Notes: generated by a model from the sequence alone, not told the origin. A DNA stretch of 64,000 nucleotides from Planctomycetota bacterium (GCA_021413885.1 JAIOPM010000049.1:96787-160786); one strand, 5' to 3'. Positions 50,920-61,085 are shown, counted from the stretch's first letter. Numbers and translations are program-made.

Positions 50920-53421
50920 ATGCGAAAAACGCTGCCCAGTCTCGCCCTGATCGGGATGTTGTTCGTGCCCGTCGGGTTGTTGCTCGAGGCGCTGCGTGAC
51001 CCGGCGCAGGTGGTCATCGCAGCGGAGAATCATCAGTTGCGCTTCGAGTTGCGCTCCGAAGACGGCGACGCCTCGCTTTGGAGCGTTCCCGGCGGTGTGC
51101 AAGGCGTCTACGCACGAGCGCCTGCCGATCAGCTGTTGAGCTTCGACGACGGCGTGGTCGCGCTGCGCGGCGAAGTGCTCCAAACGAAGGCCGCGGTGAC
51201 GTCGTTGAAGTCGGTTGGAGCGAAGGAGGTTCGCGCGGCCGTACTCTTCGATCCGCGGGAAGTCGCGCCGGCCGAGCTCCGGCGCGAGACGCGCCTCAGC
51301 ACCGTCGTCACGGATGACGCCCGATCGGTCGAGATATCGTGGACGGCGCCGAGCGGCATGTTCGCGGCATGCGGCGCCGTGCGGCGCATCGTCGGAGATC
51401 CGACGCGGCCGCCGATGATCGTCGCGCTGGGGCCGGACGACGAAGAGTTCGCGTCGCGAATCGCTCGCGACCTCGCGGACCTGCTGAGTCTGTTCCCCGA
51501 GGACGCTCGCGATTCCGTGCGCGCGGCCTTGCCGTCGCAGCTCGTCGTCTCGAACTCGAGCGACTTGGACCTCGCCGACGGCGACTACGAGCGGTTGCTC
51601 TCGAACGTGTGGATCGGACCGTCGCCGAGCGACAGCGTCACTCCGTTCGCGCGCCTCGCGCGTCTCGCGGCGTTCGGGTTACTCGCGCGGGATGCGCATC
51701 TTCCTGCGTCGACCGCCGCACTCGCTGCCGCCGCATGGGCCGATCTCGCGACGAAGGCCGTGCGAGGGCGAATGCCGACGCGCCGTCGCGACGCGCTCGA
51801 GCTCCAAGCGTATCGAGCGGCGCGCACGACGAACTGGGAGCTCTACGCGGATGTCTCGAAGCTCGAAGGCCTCGAGATCGATCGGCTGATCGGGCTCGTC
51901 GGGCCGCAGGCGTCGGAAGCGCTCGAGGCGCGGCTCGCGTCCGCGGAACGCGGAACGGCGCTAGGCGAGGCACTGGCCGCGTGGTTGCTGCGCTCCCCGG
52001 ATCGCGACGAACTCGCGTCGCTCTTCGATTCCAACACCGTGAAGGCCACCGCGCTCGAGCGCATCGCCGCGGACTCGTGCATCGAGCCGTGCGAGACCAC
52101 GGGCGAGCTCCAACCCGGCCGAATCCACTGGGAGTTCGTTGGCGAGCACGGCGGCTATCTCGAGACGTGCGGTTGCAAGTCGACCGAGGGCGGCGGGATC
52201 GTCGACCTCGTCGCGCGTTGGAGCGACGCGCCGCCGATCGGGACGCATCGGGTGCTGCTCGGCAACGAGCTTGCGACACCCGATCGACCCGCTCATGTCG
52301 CGGGCGGCAACGAGTTGATCCTCTCCGCCGTCGGGGCGATGCACCTCACGGCGTTCGTGCCGGGGATGCTCGAGCTCTCGGCGCTCGCCAGCGGCGATCT
52401 CGATCCCGAGCGCTTGGCGGAATTGCCGATCGTTTGCTGCAACGTGGTCGATCGCGGAAGCGGCGCGCCGCTCTTCGACGCGTACCTCGACCTTCCCTCG
52501 GAGCACGGACTGCCGGCGACGCGCGTGATCGGCGTCGCTGGGAACGGGCTCCGCCACTCCGCGCCGTTCGTGCGCGAGCCCGTTGAAGCGGTGTTCGCGT
52601 TCCTCGACGTCGCGAAGGAAGCATCGGCGGCGATCGCGAGCGCTCCGCCTCAGATGGAGATCGTGCTCGTCGGTGACTTGATTCCATCCGACCTGCAGCG
52701 CATCGCGCGAGCGGCCGGCCGTCCGATCCTCGCCATCTCACGCGAATTGCTCGTGCCGCGCGTGACTGACGGACGCGTTACACGCTTCCAAGTCGACGGC
52801 CGCATAGGTGACGTGAGCGTCGTCTTCTCCTCGGGCGCGGCGTACCACCTGGTCGGGGCTTCGTTCGATCCCGCGTCGGGCGAGCTCGAGACCACGATCG
52901 AGCGCCTGGCCGATCGGCGCGAGGATCCCGAGGCGCTCACGAGTTTCAAGCAACGGATCCAGCAGGTTCTCGAGCGCGAGCAACCCGCGATCGAGCTCTC
53001 GTTCACCGATCCCATGCTGACGCCGACACAGCGCTACGTGGGGAGCGAGTCCTGCAAGGCCTGCCACGCGCGAGAGTTTGCGCAGTGGCTCTCCACGCCG
53101 CACGCCTCCGCGATGTTGACCCTCGAACACGTTCAACGTCAGCGCATCCGGAATTGCGTCGCGTGCCACGTCGTCGGCTTCGAGCAGGAGAGCGGCTATC
53201 GCTTCGACGCGCCGTCCGTCGAGCTCAGGAACGTCGGCTGCGAAGTCTGTCACGGGCCGGGATCCGAGCACGTCGAACGCGGTTCCGCCGCGATCCGACG
53301 CACGCCGCCCGACGGTCTGTGCGCGTCGTGCCACACGGAAGCGCACTCCAACTTCCTGCTCTCGGATCCGAGTTCGTACCGACGGAAGATCGACCATTCG
53401 GACTCGGGGGCCGCTCGATGA
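50920..53421 (+). CDS. Tetraheme cytochrome with CGC/GG domain
   Basis: An 833-residue exported protein (signal segment near residues 6-22). The last 122 residues carry four CxxCH heme sites (at about 712, 746, 774 and 801) in a cytochrome c554-like layout. Upstream, at about residues 390-420, the block ETCGCKSTEGGGIVDLVARW resembles the CGC-GG motif of UshA-like domains fused to multiheme cytochromes in Planctomycetota-type bacteria, although no metal-binding DxH set is visible. It probably takes part in periplasmic electron transfer. Its stop overlaps the start of the next gene. Confidence 0.82.
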   Translation: MRKTLPSLALIGMLFVPVGLLLEALRDPAQVVIAAENHQLRFELRSEDGDASLWSVPGGVQGVYARAPADQLLSFDDGVVALRGEVLQTKAAVTSLKSVGAKEVRAAVLFDPREVAPAELRRETRLSTVVTDDARSVEISWTAPSGMFAACGAVRRIVGDPTRPPMIVALGPDDEEFASRIARDLADLLSLFPEDARDSVRAALPSQLVVSNSSDLDLADGDYERLLSNVWIGPSPSDSVTPFARLARLAAFGLLARDAHLPASTAALAAAAWADLATKAVRGRMPTRRRDALELQAYRAARTTNWELYADVSKLEGLEIDRLIGLVGPQASEALEARLASAERGTALGEALAAWLLRSPDRDELASLFDSNTVKATALERIAADSCIEPCETTGELQPGRIHWEFVGEHGGYLETCGCKSTEGGGIVDLVARWSDAPPIGTHRVLLGNELATPDRPAHVAGGNELILSAVGAMHLTAFVPGMLELSALASGDLDPERLAELPIVCCNVVDRGSGAPLFDAYLDLPSEHGLPATRVIGVAGNGLRHSAPFVREPVEAVFAFLDVAKEASAAIASAPPQMEIVLVGDLIPSDLQRIARAAGRPILAISRELLVPRVTDGRVTRFQVDGRIGDVSVVFSSGAAYHLVGASFDPASGELETTIERLADRREDPEALTSFKQRIQQVLEREQPAIELSFTDPMLTPTQRYVGSESCKACHAREFAQWLSTPHASAMLTLEHVQRQRIRNCVACHVVGFEQESGYRFDAPSVELRNVGCEVCHGPGSEHVERGSAAIRRTPPDGLCASCHTEAHSNFLLSDPSSYRRKIDHSDSGAAR

Positions 53422-55946
53422 GCGAACGATCGGATCGAGGGAGCGCGAAGTCGTCGCCGCGCGAGTGGCAGCGCCCGCTCTTGGCGGCGCTCGTCGGCAC
53501 GAGCGGCGTCGTGCGCCTGTCGACCTCGGGAACGTCCGCGACGATGCTCGCCGTCTGGGGTCGAACGTCGGCCGATGCGGCGACGCTCGGCGCGCTGTCT
53601 CTCGTGCTCGGAGGCTTCGAACTGTTGCTGGGCCTCACGTTGTTGCCGCGCACGCGTCGTTCGCTCGCGGTCTGGGTCGTCGTCGGGTGGAACTGCGCGA
53701 TCTCCGTGCTCTGCGCCGTGATGCCGGCGAGTTGGAACGAGTACTTCTTGCTCGGCGTCGCGCCAGTCGCGCGGATCGGACTGCCTGGCGCGCCTCAACT
53801 CGTCGGTTGGACGACGCTGTTGCTGGCGTGGGCGGCGTGGCATCGAACGCAGGCGCGGTCGACCGCCGCGAAACGTGAACCGGTCGGCGTCGCGTCGGTG
53901 GGCGCCCTGCTCTGCCTCTCGCAAGCACAGTGCGCGCCGCCGACCGCCGTCGTTCCGTCGCCGATGCCGCTCGACATCGTCGCGTTCGAGCACGGCGACC
54001 CGCGTTGCGAGAACCTCGACGATCTGGCCGGGCTCGCGCACGTCTTCGACGGCGTCCGCGTGGTGATCCTCGGCGAGATCCACCGCGACGGCTCCGCGTA
54101 CGCATTGAAGACCAGGCTCGTGCGGTATCTCCACGAGGTCGAGGGATTCGACGTGCTCGCGTGGGAGTCGTCGCTTCTCGAGTGCGCCGCGTTGCAGGCG
54201 CGCCTGGCGACGGTCGACGGCGCGGCGGAGCTCGGAGCCGGACCGGGTATCGATCCGTTGTGGGCCGGGACGCCGTACATGGAGCCGTTGTTCGACTACG
54301 TCCTGCGGGCGCGAGCGTCCGCGCGACCGCTCGAGATCGTCGGCCTGGACTGCAAGCTCTACCCGCCGGAGTCGCGTGCGCTCGATCGCGAACACGCCGG
54401 GCCGATCGCTTCCGACATCGGCGGATTCATCCGGGCCTCATTCGCCGGCGCGCGCACCGACGCCGCGGAGATCGAAGCGCTCGCGAGCACGCTCGAAGCT
54501 TTCGTCTCCGAAGTCGACGCCGCTACGTATCCGACGGCTCCCGGTCGACGCGACGAGATTCGGTCGGCGCTCTCGCGACTCGCGAAGCTCGCGACGAAAC
54601 TCGAAACGGCTCCTCCGCGCGCGTTCGAACCCTCGGGCTTCCTCGAGCGCGTGCTGCGCGCGGCGCAGGCGCTGGAGGAATGGAGCTACGCGACTTCCGG
54701 CGCGAACGGAGTCGCCGCGAGCCTCGACGGGTCGTTCACGAATCCGCGCGATCGCTTCATGGCGGAGACGTTGTCTTGGTATTGCGATCAGGTCTACCCC
54801 GGGCGACGCGTGATCGTGTGGACGGGCGGATTCCACGGACTCGCCGACCCGAACGCGGTCCGTTTCGTCGCTCCGCCCTCCGGCGTCTCCGGCCGACTCG
54901 ACGGAATGCGGCCGTTCGCGCAGCTCGTGCACGAGGAGCTCGGGAGTTCCTGCTACGTCGTGAACACGACCTCGGTGCGCGGCACATTCGGGAGCCTGGC
55001 GAATCCGCGCACGTTCGAGAGACCCGAGCCGTGGAGTCTCGAGGCGAACCTGGACCGCAGCGGCGCGCTCGCGGGATTCGTCGACTTCCGATCGCAGCTC
55101 GAGTTCGTGGCGCAAGCGAGGCCCGCGCGGATTCTCGGAGACGACGACGTCGTGGTGGAGTTGGGGCGAGCGGTCGACGGAGTGCTGTTCAGTCGCACCG
55201 CGTTTCCCGAGCGTCCCGTGCCTCTCGATTCGACGGCGTACCCGAACGGCGCGCGCGTCGACGCGACGAGCGCGTTCACGGCCTGTCGAGCGTTGCTCGC
55301 TTCGGCGCGGGCGGATCTGCGCGAAGCAGGCGGCGCCACCTTCTCTTCGACTGCCGCGGCGACGCTCGAGATGCTGATCACCGAATCGATCGATCGCCCG
55401 CTCACCGCGTGGAGCTCGGAGGATCCGGGAAGCGTGCTCGATGCCGGCCCGGGGCGCGTCGCGAGGCGCTACGAACTCTCTCCGCTGGTTCCCGTCGTCG
55501 AGCACGAACCGGTCGTGCTGATGCTCGAGAGCGGTGCGCGCGCGTCGTCGGCACTCGCCTTCCTGAGTCCGACCGTCCTGGTCGGCGGGAGTGCGGACTT
55601 GGACGGCGAACTTCGCTTTCGCGATGCGGCTCTCGTGCAAGTCGCCGGCGACGTGATCGGCACGGTGGTCTGCGACGGGCCGATTCGACTCTCATCGGCG
55701 GGCGCACTCGACGGCGTCGTCGTGCTGCGCCGCGGAGGGCGATTGTGTTTCGAGAACGGCCTCGGGGCCGGCGGTCGGATCGAATTCGAGGGTCCGGGCG
55801 GCGACCTCGAGCTGGGCGGTTTTACTCCGGGTTCCGCGTTGGAACGCGTGCGCGGTCCGGCGGCCGTCGTCTTGCGGCGATCCGACCTTTCGCCGGGGCG
55901 GCACCGGATCGGATCGCTCGATGTCCTCGTGCGCGCCGAGGGTTGA
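53418..55946 (+). CDS. Membrane protein fused to an erythromycin-esterase-like domain
   Basis: An 842-residue protein. The first 150 residues hold about four transmembrane helices (LLAALVGTSGVVRL, LGALSLVLGGFELLLGLTLL, AVWVVVGWNCAISVLCAV, LVGWTTLLLAWAAW). A second hydrophobic, signal-like segment ending LCLSQAQC lies at about 156-172, and an erythromycin-esterase-like (EreA/ChaN-type) domain follows: VVILGEIHRDGSAYALK with Glu220 and His222, then LAWESS. The C-terminal 300 residues look like a beta-rich domain. The ATG at 53418 overlaps the cytochrome stop. The fusion is unusual; the esterase-like part may act in the periplasm on a membrane partner. Confidence 0.75.
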   Translation: MSERSDRGSAKSSPREWQRPLLAALVGTSGVVRLSTSGTSATMLAVWGRTSADAATLGALSLVLGGFELLLGLTLLPRTRRSLAVWVVVGWNCAISVLCAVMPASWNEYFLLGVAPVARIGLPGAPQLVGWTTLLLAWAAWHRTQARSTAAKREPVGVASVGALLCLSQAQCAPPTAVVPSPMPLDIVAFEHGDPRCENLDDLAGLAHVFDGVRVVILGEIHRDGSAYALKTRLVRYLHEVEGFDVLAWESSLLECAALQARLATVDGAAELGAGPGIDPLWAGTPYMEPLFDYVLRARASARPLEIVGLDCKLYPPESRALDREHAGPIASDIGGFIRASFAGARTDAAEIEALASTLEAFVSEVDAATYPTAPGRRDEIRSALSRLAKLATKLETAPPRAFEPSGFLERVLRAAQALEEWSYATSGANGVAASLDGSFTNPRDRFMAETLSWYCDQVYPGRRVIVWTGGFHGLADPNAVRFVAPPSGVSGRLDGMRPFAQLVHEELGSSCYVVNTTSVRGTFGSLANPRTFERPEPWSLEANLDRSGALAGFVDFRSQLEFVAQARPARILGDDDVVVELGRAVDGVLFSRTAFPERPVPLDSTAYPNGARVDATSAFTACRALLASARADLREAGGATFSSTAAATLEMLITESIDRPLTAWSSEDPGSVLDAGPGRVARRYELSPLVPVVEHEPVVLMLESGARASSALAFLSPTVLVGGSADLDGELRFRDAALVQVAGDVIGTVVCDGPIRLSSAGALDGVVVLRRGGRLCFENGLGAGGRIEFEGPGGDLELGGFTPGSALERVRGPAAVVLRRSDLSPGRHRIGSLDVLVRAEG

Positions 55947-55988
55947 GTACGAGAGCGCTCGGCGCGATCGGCTTCGACTCCTGCGCGC

Positions 55989-56699
55989 CTACGGTTCCGA
56001 GCGCGAGCCGAGCCAGCGATACACGATTCCGCCGATCACCGCACCGACGATCGGCGCGACCCAGAAGAGCCAGAGCTGACGAATCGCCCAACCGCCGACG
56101 AAGATCGCGGGGCCCGTACTGCGCGCCGGATTCACCGACGTGTTGGTCACCGGGATGCTGATGAGGTGGATGAGCGTCAGCCCGAGTCCGATCGCGATCG
56201 GCGCGAGACCTTTCGGCGCGCGCTCGTCGGTCGCGCCGAGGATGATCACGAGGAAGACGAACGTCATCACGACTTCGGTGAGGAAGCTCGAGCCCAGGTC
56301 GTAGCCGCCGGGCGAATGCTCGGCGTAACCGTTCGACGCGAGACCGCCCGCGAGCGTGAACGTCGGTTGTCCTTTCGCGATCAGGTAGAGCACGCCGGCG
56401 CCCGCGATGCCGCCGAGGACTTGCGCGACGACGTAGGGGACGAGCTCCGACGCCTTGAACCTTCCGCCGACGACGAGTCCGACCGACACCGCCGGATTGA
56501 GATGGCATCCCGAGATGTGCCCGATCGCGAAGGCCATCGTCAGCACCGTGAGCCCGAAGGCGAGCGAGACTCCGAGCAGTCCGATGCCGACGTTCGGGAA
56601 CGAGCAGGCGAGCACCGCGCTCCCGCAACCTCCGAGCACCAACCAGAACGTCCCGAGGAATTCCGCGCCGCAGCGTTTCGACAAAGGCATGGTCGTCAC
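55989..56699 (-). CDS. aqpZ: Aquaporin Z-like water channel
   Basis: A 236-residue MIP-family channel with six transmembrane helices and both NPA boxes (HLNPAVS at about residue 68 and SVNPARS at about 190). The selectivity residues fit the water-selective AqpZ type: a His in LIHLI at about 178, a Thr before SVNPA, and Arg193 after the second NPA. It would allow fast water flow across the inner membrane for osmotic control. It is convergent with the esterase-fusion gene. Confidence 0.93.
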   Translation of the reverse strand: MTTMPLSKRCGAEFLGTFWLVLGGCGSAVLACSFPNVGIGLLGVSLAFGLTVLTMAFAIGHISGCHLNPAVSVGLVVGGRFKASELVPYVVAQVLGGIAGAGVLYLIAKGQPTFTLAGGLASNGYAEHSPGGYDLGSSFLTEVVMTFVFLVIILGATDERAPKGLAPIAIGLGLTLIHLISIPVTNTSVNPARSTGPAIFVGGWAIRQLWLFWVAPIVGAVIGGIVYRWLGSRSEP

Positions 56700-56796
56700 T
56701 CCGTGTTGAACGATGAAGGCTCGATCGCCGGGTGCGCGTCGCGGTGAGCCGCGAAGCTAGCGCGACGGAAGCGCGCTCACAACCGATCGCCGTCGT

Positions 56797-57198
56797 TCAA
56801 CGCGCCTTCGGAGCGGCGAGCGCCGCGAGCATCGTCGGGTTGTCGATGTAGAACTCGGCGCGCACCGCTTTGCCGTCGCGCACGCGCCAGACGTGAGAAA
56901 CCGCCACGTCGAGCGGCGCGCCGGTCGCGACGACGGTGCCGCGCGTGCGGCCGACGGCGACGACGTGGTCGCCGGCGTCGATGAAGCGCTCGACCTCGAC
57001 GCGCGTCGCGACGTGGGACATCAAGAGCCCGAAGAAACGCATCACGCCTTCGCGCCCGCGATACGTCCCGCCCCACGGCACTTCGGTGGATTGCACGAGC
57101 TCGGCGTCGTCGGCGAGCACCGCGAAGATCGCCGCGATGTCCCGCTTCTCCGAGGCGGCGTAGATGCCCTCGACGAGTCGAACGTTGGCTTGCGACAT
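56797..57198 (-). CDS. SnoaL/NTF2-like protein
   Basis: A 133-residue protein of the NTF2-like fold: MSQANVRLVEGIYAASEKRD, then EVPWGGTYRGREGVMRFFG and WRVRDGKAVRAEFYID, which are typical SnoaL or ketosteroid-isomerase-like blocks. These fold as a cone with a hydrophobic pocket and may be enzymes or ligand-binding proteins. The start at ATG 57198 is chosen because the domain begins there. No operon partner. Confidence 0.82.
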   Translation of the reverse strand: MSQANVRLVEGIYAASEKRDIAAIFAVLADDAELVQSTEVPWGGTYRGREGVMRFFGLLMSHVATRVEVERFIDAGDHVVAVGRTRGTVVATGAPLDVAVSHVWRVRDGKAVRAEFYIDNPTMLAALAAPKAR

Positions 57199-57286
57199 GG
57201 CGCGAAGCGTACCGAGCGACACGATTCCGAAGAACGCCTCGCACCGCGCCAACCGTGCGATCCTCCGGGCGTAGGACCAGTTTCTG

Positions 57287-58939
57287 ATGGGTCGGTGGTT
57301 GCTCGTTCTGCTCGTGGTCGCTGTCGCCGTCGCGATTTGGGCTTGGCGGTTCGGCGGGAGTTCGGGCGAGAGGGTCGAGCGTGCGAACGGCGTCGCGCCC
57401 GACTCGCGTGTCGCGACTCTCGAGTCGCCGCGGGTGATTGCGGAGCGCGAGGGCGCCGCCGTCGAGCAGAGTTCCGCGCCGAGCGTCACAGCGCGATCGA
57501 CGACGAACATCCGGGTGCTCAACGGAGCCGGCGCTCCGATCGAGTCCGCGGTCGTATGGCGCTTGCGCGAAGCGGAATTCCGTCGCCTCGGGACCACCGA
57601 CGCGCTCGGAGTCTTCGTCGTGGACTCGAATGAAATCACCGGCTGCGAGCTGCTCGCGAGCCATCCTCGCTACCAGCCAACGCGACAAGTCGTCGACGAC
57701 TCGGGCAAAGCGATCACGCTCGTGCTGCGCGCCGGCGCGACGATCCGCGGCTCGATCGTGCGCGCCGGCGGGTTGCCTTGCGCGGGCGTGCGCGTCGCGG
57801 GTTGGGTCGACGGCTTCGAGCCCGAGTGCCTCGCGCTGCGCGATCTGCACCGCGACGATCCACGTTGCGCGCAGACGGTCAGCGACGAAGCCGGACGCTT
57901 CGAGCTCGTCGGCCTCGATCGCGCGCGCCGCTACTCGGTCGTCGCCGCGGGAAGCGGTTGGGTCGCGGAGCGCGGCGCGCATCGCATCGCGCCCGACGGC
58001 GAGGAGCTGACGATCCAAGTCGCCGCGCTCTATGGCGTGCGGGTGCAATTTCGCGATGAGGACGGGGCTCTACCGCGAACGGCGCCGGAGATCTGGAGTT
58101 CGAGCGGTACGGCGTTCGACCTGCTCGACGAGCGCGCGCTGCAAACGGTCGAACTCTCGGCCGCGCGCCTGCTCGGCCTCGACTTCCCGTGCGCCGAAGT
58201 CGAGCGGGACGACATCGCGCTCTTCTACACGCGCGACGACGACGCGGCGACGGTCGGGCCGTTGGTCGTGCGTCATCGCATTCCGGGCTACGCGCCGGCG
58301 ATGACGCGCCTCGACGTGCCGCGTGTGACGGGCGAGCTCGCGACGCACGTCGTGCGCGTGCGCCGCGACGCGCTCGACGTCGGACGTCTCGTCGTCGAGT
58401 TCACCGGCGCTCTCGCGGCCGAGCCGGAGCTCGGGAACGTCGTCGCGCTCGGCAACTACTTGGAACTCGAAGGCGCGCGCGGCGACAAGCTCCGCGTGCG
58501 CGTCGCTCACGCGTCGGGTTCGCGAGCGCTCGACGGCTTGCCGTACGGCCCTTACCGAGCGCGCTTCTTCGGCGCCGACGGACTCTGGCGTTTTCCGCCG
58601 GACCGCGGTGCGACCGTGCTCGAGATCGGCGCGACGCCGGCGAATTTCGTCGTCGATTGGGGCGACGCCGCGGCGTGCATCGTGCGCGCGTTCGCGGACG
58701 ACGGAGCCGAGCTCGACGGTCCCGCTACGTTGCGCGTGCGTTCGACGACGAACCGCGGAATCCACCAGTTCGAGGCCGCGCGCGCGCCGTACGTGTTGGT
58801 CGGCCTCGCGCCCGATGAGTACGACGTCGCGTGGCTGCGACCGCACGAAGGTGCGAAGTACGGCCAAGAGGCGCATCGCGCGCGCCTCGCTCTCACGGCC
58901 GGCCGCGTCGCCGAAGTCCGACTCGACGAGACGCGTTAG
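57287..58939 (+). CDS. Membrane-anchored protein with carboxypeptidase-regulatory-like domains
   Basis: A 550-residue protein with a single N-terminal membrane helix (LLVLLVVAVAVAIWAW) and an extracytoplasmic remainder. Domains resembling CarboxypepD_reg/Dyn-type beta-sandwiches are visible, with repeated GATIRGSIVRAGG, AGRFELVGLDRARRYSVVAAG and LVGLAPDEYDV-type blocks. Such proteins occur in Planctomycetota-like bacteria at the cell surface. Function unknown. It converges on the PATAN gene. Confidence 0.72.
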   Translation: MGRWLLVLLVVAVAVAIWAWRFGGSSGERVERANGVAPDSRVATLESPRVIAEREGAAVEQSSAPSVTARSTTNIRVLNGAGAPIESAVVWRLREAEFRRLGTTDALGVFVVDSNEITGCELLASHPRYQPTRQVVDDSGKAITLVLRAGATIRGSIVRAGGLPCAGVRVAGWVDGFEPECLALRDLHRDDPRCAQTVSDEAGRFELVGLDRARRYSVVAAGSGWVAERGAHRIAPDGEELTIQVAALYGVRVQFRDEDGALPRTAPEIWSSSGTAFDLLDERALQTVELSAARLLGLDFPCAEVERDDIALFYTRDDDAATVGPLVVRHRIPGYAPAMTRLDVPRVTGELATHVVRVRRDALDVGRLVVEFTGALAAEPELGNVVALGNYLELEGARGDKLRVRVAHASGSRALDGLPYGPYRARFFGADGLWRFPPDRGATVLEIGATPANFVVDWGDAAACIVRAFADDGAELDGPATLRVRSTTNRGIHQFEAARAPYVLVGLAPDEYDVAWLRPHEGAKYGQEAHRARLALTAGRVAEVRLDETR

Positions 58940-58955
58940 AAGCGCGTCTTCGCGT

Positions 58956-60044
58956 TCACGCCGCGAACGGGTCGTTGAACACGTCGGACAGACGTTGCTC
59001 GGTCTCGTCGCGCATGCGCGCACTCTCGAGCAACAGGTGCGTCACCGAGAGCCCGCGCTCGTGGCGTTTTTCGCTGCGGTCGACGTCGAAGCGATACCAC
59101 GCGTCGCGCAAGTCGTACGCGGCGTGGAAGACGCGTTGAGCCTGATACGCGACGGCGCTCGCGATCGCGTTCTCGTCGACCAAGCCGGCTTCGACGAGCG
59201 CGGCGCCGAGTCGACGCCGCTCGAGCGGATGCGCCTCGAGGAATTGCGTCAACGCCACTTCGGTCAGCGCGCCGTGATCCACCAGGATGCGGCCGAGCAT
59301 CAGCGTGTGATGGCTGGTCAACACCTGCGCCGACACCACGTTGCCGTCGACGAGGTGGATGCGGTACGCGTCGACGTCGTTCCAGACGCTGAAGTGTCCG
59401 CTCTTGTGCAGGTTCGCGAGCAGGCCGAGGACCTCCGGCACCGCCAACACGCTCGAGTGGCCGCAGAGCGCGGGCGTCGCGGCTTGGAGTTCGTCGGCGG
59501 TCGGTTCGCGTTCTTCCGGCGCGTCGGTCGACGCGTCGTCGATCGGATTCGTCGGCGTGCTCTCGCTCTCGCTCGCATTCGTTTCCGGCGCGGCGTCGGC
59601 GACGATCGGCGTCGACGGCGCGAGCGTTTGCGGGTGAAGGACGAGCTCGGTCGTCAAGAGCTTCTTCGCCGCCTTGAACGCGCGCGACGCGAAGCTCCAA
59701 CGGTTGGCGTTCGGGTCGGAGAGCGTTGCGACGTCGAGCGTCGCGGTCGGCGGAGTTGCGCTCGGCGGAACGTCGGTCGACGCGAGCGGAGCCGCGACCG
59801 TCTCGGTCGGCGCGACGACGGCTTCCGACGGCGGCGTCGAGTCCGTGCTCGACGGAGCTGCGTCGATCACCGGCGCCGGCGGTCCGAGTACTTCCGCGGC
59901 GGACGCGGAGACAGAGCTCTCGACCGGCAACGGCGCCGCCGGTTCGGGCGACGTCTCGACGACGGCGGGAGCGCTCGAGCGCTCTTCGGGTTGCGACTCG
60001 GACTCCACGCGTCTCTTCTTCTGCTTGCGGCTCTTCCTCGACAC
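58956..60044 (-). CDS. DUF4388/PATAN domain protein with long Ser/Pro-rich head
   Basis: A 362-residue protein. The first 170 residues are low-complexity, rich in Ser, Pro, Ala and Glu (MSRKSRKQKKRR head). The rest holds a PATAN/DUF4388-like block: LCGHSSVLAVPEVLGLLANL, then SGHFSVWNDVDAYRIHLVDG and LGRILVDHGALTEVALTQFLE. PATAN domains are linked to two-component or sensory signalling. No receiver domain or membrane segment is seen, so the head may be a flexible tether. Function otherwise unknown. Confidence 0.75.
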   Translation of the reverse strand: MSRKSRKQKKRRVESESQPEERSSAPAVVETSPEPAAPLPVESSVSASAAEVLGPPAPVIDAAPSSTDSTPPSEAVVAPTETVAAPLASTDVPPSATPPTATLDVATLSDPNANRWSFASRAFKAAKKLLTTELVLHPQTLAPSTPIVADAAPETNASESESTPTNPIDDASTDAPEEREPTADELQAATPALCGHSSVLAVPEVLGLLANLHKSGHFSVWNDVDAYRIHLVDGNVVSAQVLTSHHTLMLGRILVDHGALTEVALTQFLEAHPLERRRLGAALVEAGLVDENAIASAVAYQAQRVFHAAYDLRDAWYRFDVDRSEKRHERGLSVTHLLLESARMRDETEQRLSDVFNDPFAA

Positions 60045-60120
60045 GACGGACCGCCGCTATCGACGCTCCGTAGGGCCGACCTTGTGCGCAAATCCTTCCG
60101 GATCGCGGGGGAGCGAGCGT

Positions 60121-60642
60121 TCAGCCGCGCACGACGACGGCGTCCTCGCCGAAGCGCGCCGCGAGGGCCTTCAGGTAGCTCTCCAACGTCGCGTGATGGC
60201 CGAAGAAAACCTTCGCCATGAAGCGGAAGAACGCCGGCCCGACGAAGCCGTCCTCGGTGATCGAGAGGCGCGTGGCGTCGCCGTCGCGCTCGATTCGGAA
60301 CGTCCACGTTCCGCCGTACGGGAGGTCGTCGTTCGCGATCCGCGTGACGACCCGGATCTCGGGCTCGTCGACTTCGCGGACGTACGTGATCGTGCCCCAC
60401 GAGGATTCCTCGATCCACGCGGCCTTGCCGTCGCGCGGCGCGAGCAGCTCGATCTTCTTCACGTCCTTGCGCCACTTCGCCGCGCCGGCGACGTCGACGA
60501 TCGCGTCGTAGATTGCGCGCGGCGTCGCGTGCAGTCGGAGCGAGCACGTCGCCGAATGCTCGCGCGGCAAGAGAGCGCCGACGATCCACGCCGACGCGAT
60601 CAACGCCGCGAGCACGATCGGGATCCAGAGCCACCACTTCAT
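60121..60642 (-). CDS. SRPBCC (polyketide cyclase-like) membrane-anchored protein
   Basis: A 173-residue protein with a transmembrane helix at the start (MKWWLWIPIVLAALIASAWIVGALL, shown to mark its end) and a START/SRPBCC domain after: the blocks LHATPRAIYDAIVDVAGAAKWR, WTFRIERDGDATRLSITEDGFV, and the C-terminal helix ATLESYLKALAARF. These bind hydrophobic ligands. The ATG at 60642 overlaps the MarR stop by four bases, so it is probably controlled by that regulator. Confidence 0.85.
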   Translation of the reverse strand: MKWWLWIPIVLAALIASAWIVGALLPREHSATCSLRLHATPRAIYDAIVDVAGAAKWRKDVKKIELLAPRDGKAAWIEESSWGTITYVREVDEPEIRVVTRIANDDLPYGGTWTFRIERDGDATRLSITEDGFVGPAFFRFMAKVFFGHHATLESYLKALAARFGEDAVVVRG

Positions 60643-61085
60643 CGCTTCGACTCCTTCGACTTCGACGGTCCGTTGGCGAGCAACGCGAGGCCGCGCACCG
60701 CGGCTCGGCGTTCGGCGGGGGAGAGGCGTGCGACCAGCGAGCTCAAGAGCTCCGCGTCGAGCACCGAGCCCGCAGACAGCGCGCGTCGTCCCGCGTCGGT
60801 CAGCCGCACGGCGCTGGTGCGGCGATCGCGCGCGCGTGGTCCGCGTTCGAGGTAGCCGAGTCGCTCGAGACGCTTCAACGCCGCCGACATCGTCGGCGCG
60901 CCGACGCCCATGTGCTGCGCGAGGTCGCGCGCGCTCGTGCCGTGTTCCGGGTCGAGGTGCGCGAGCAACGACGACTCGCGCTCGCTCAACGCGAACGGCG
61001 TCGAGCGCCGGCGCACATGTCGCGCGTGGCAAGCATGGAAGATGCGCGGGTAGAGGCGTTGGATCTCGAAAACGATCGCGTCCAT
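60639..61085 (-). CDS. MarR-family transcriptional regulator
   Basis: A 148-residue winged-helix repressor. The MarR pattern is visible: SERESSLLAHLDPEHGTSARDLAQHMGVGAPTMSAALKRLERLGYLERGPRARDRRTSAVRLTDAGRR, given here as one span only by its ends (Ser at about 34 to Arg at about 101), with the DRR wing typical of the family. It overlaps the SRPBCC gene and likely represses itself through palindromes that flank its promoter at 61086-61129. Confidence 0.9.
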   Translation of the reverse strand: MDAIVFEIQRLYPRIFHACHARHVRRRSTPFALSERESSLLAHLDPEHGTSARDLAQHMGVGAPTMSAALKRLERLGYLERGPRARDRRTSAVRLTDAGRRALSAGSVLDAELLSSLVARLSPAERRAAVRGLALLANGPSKSKESKR

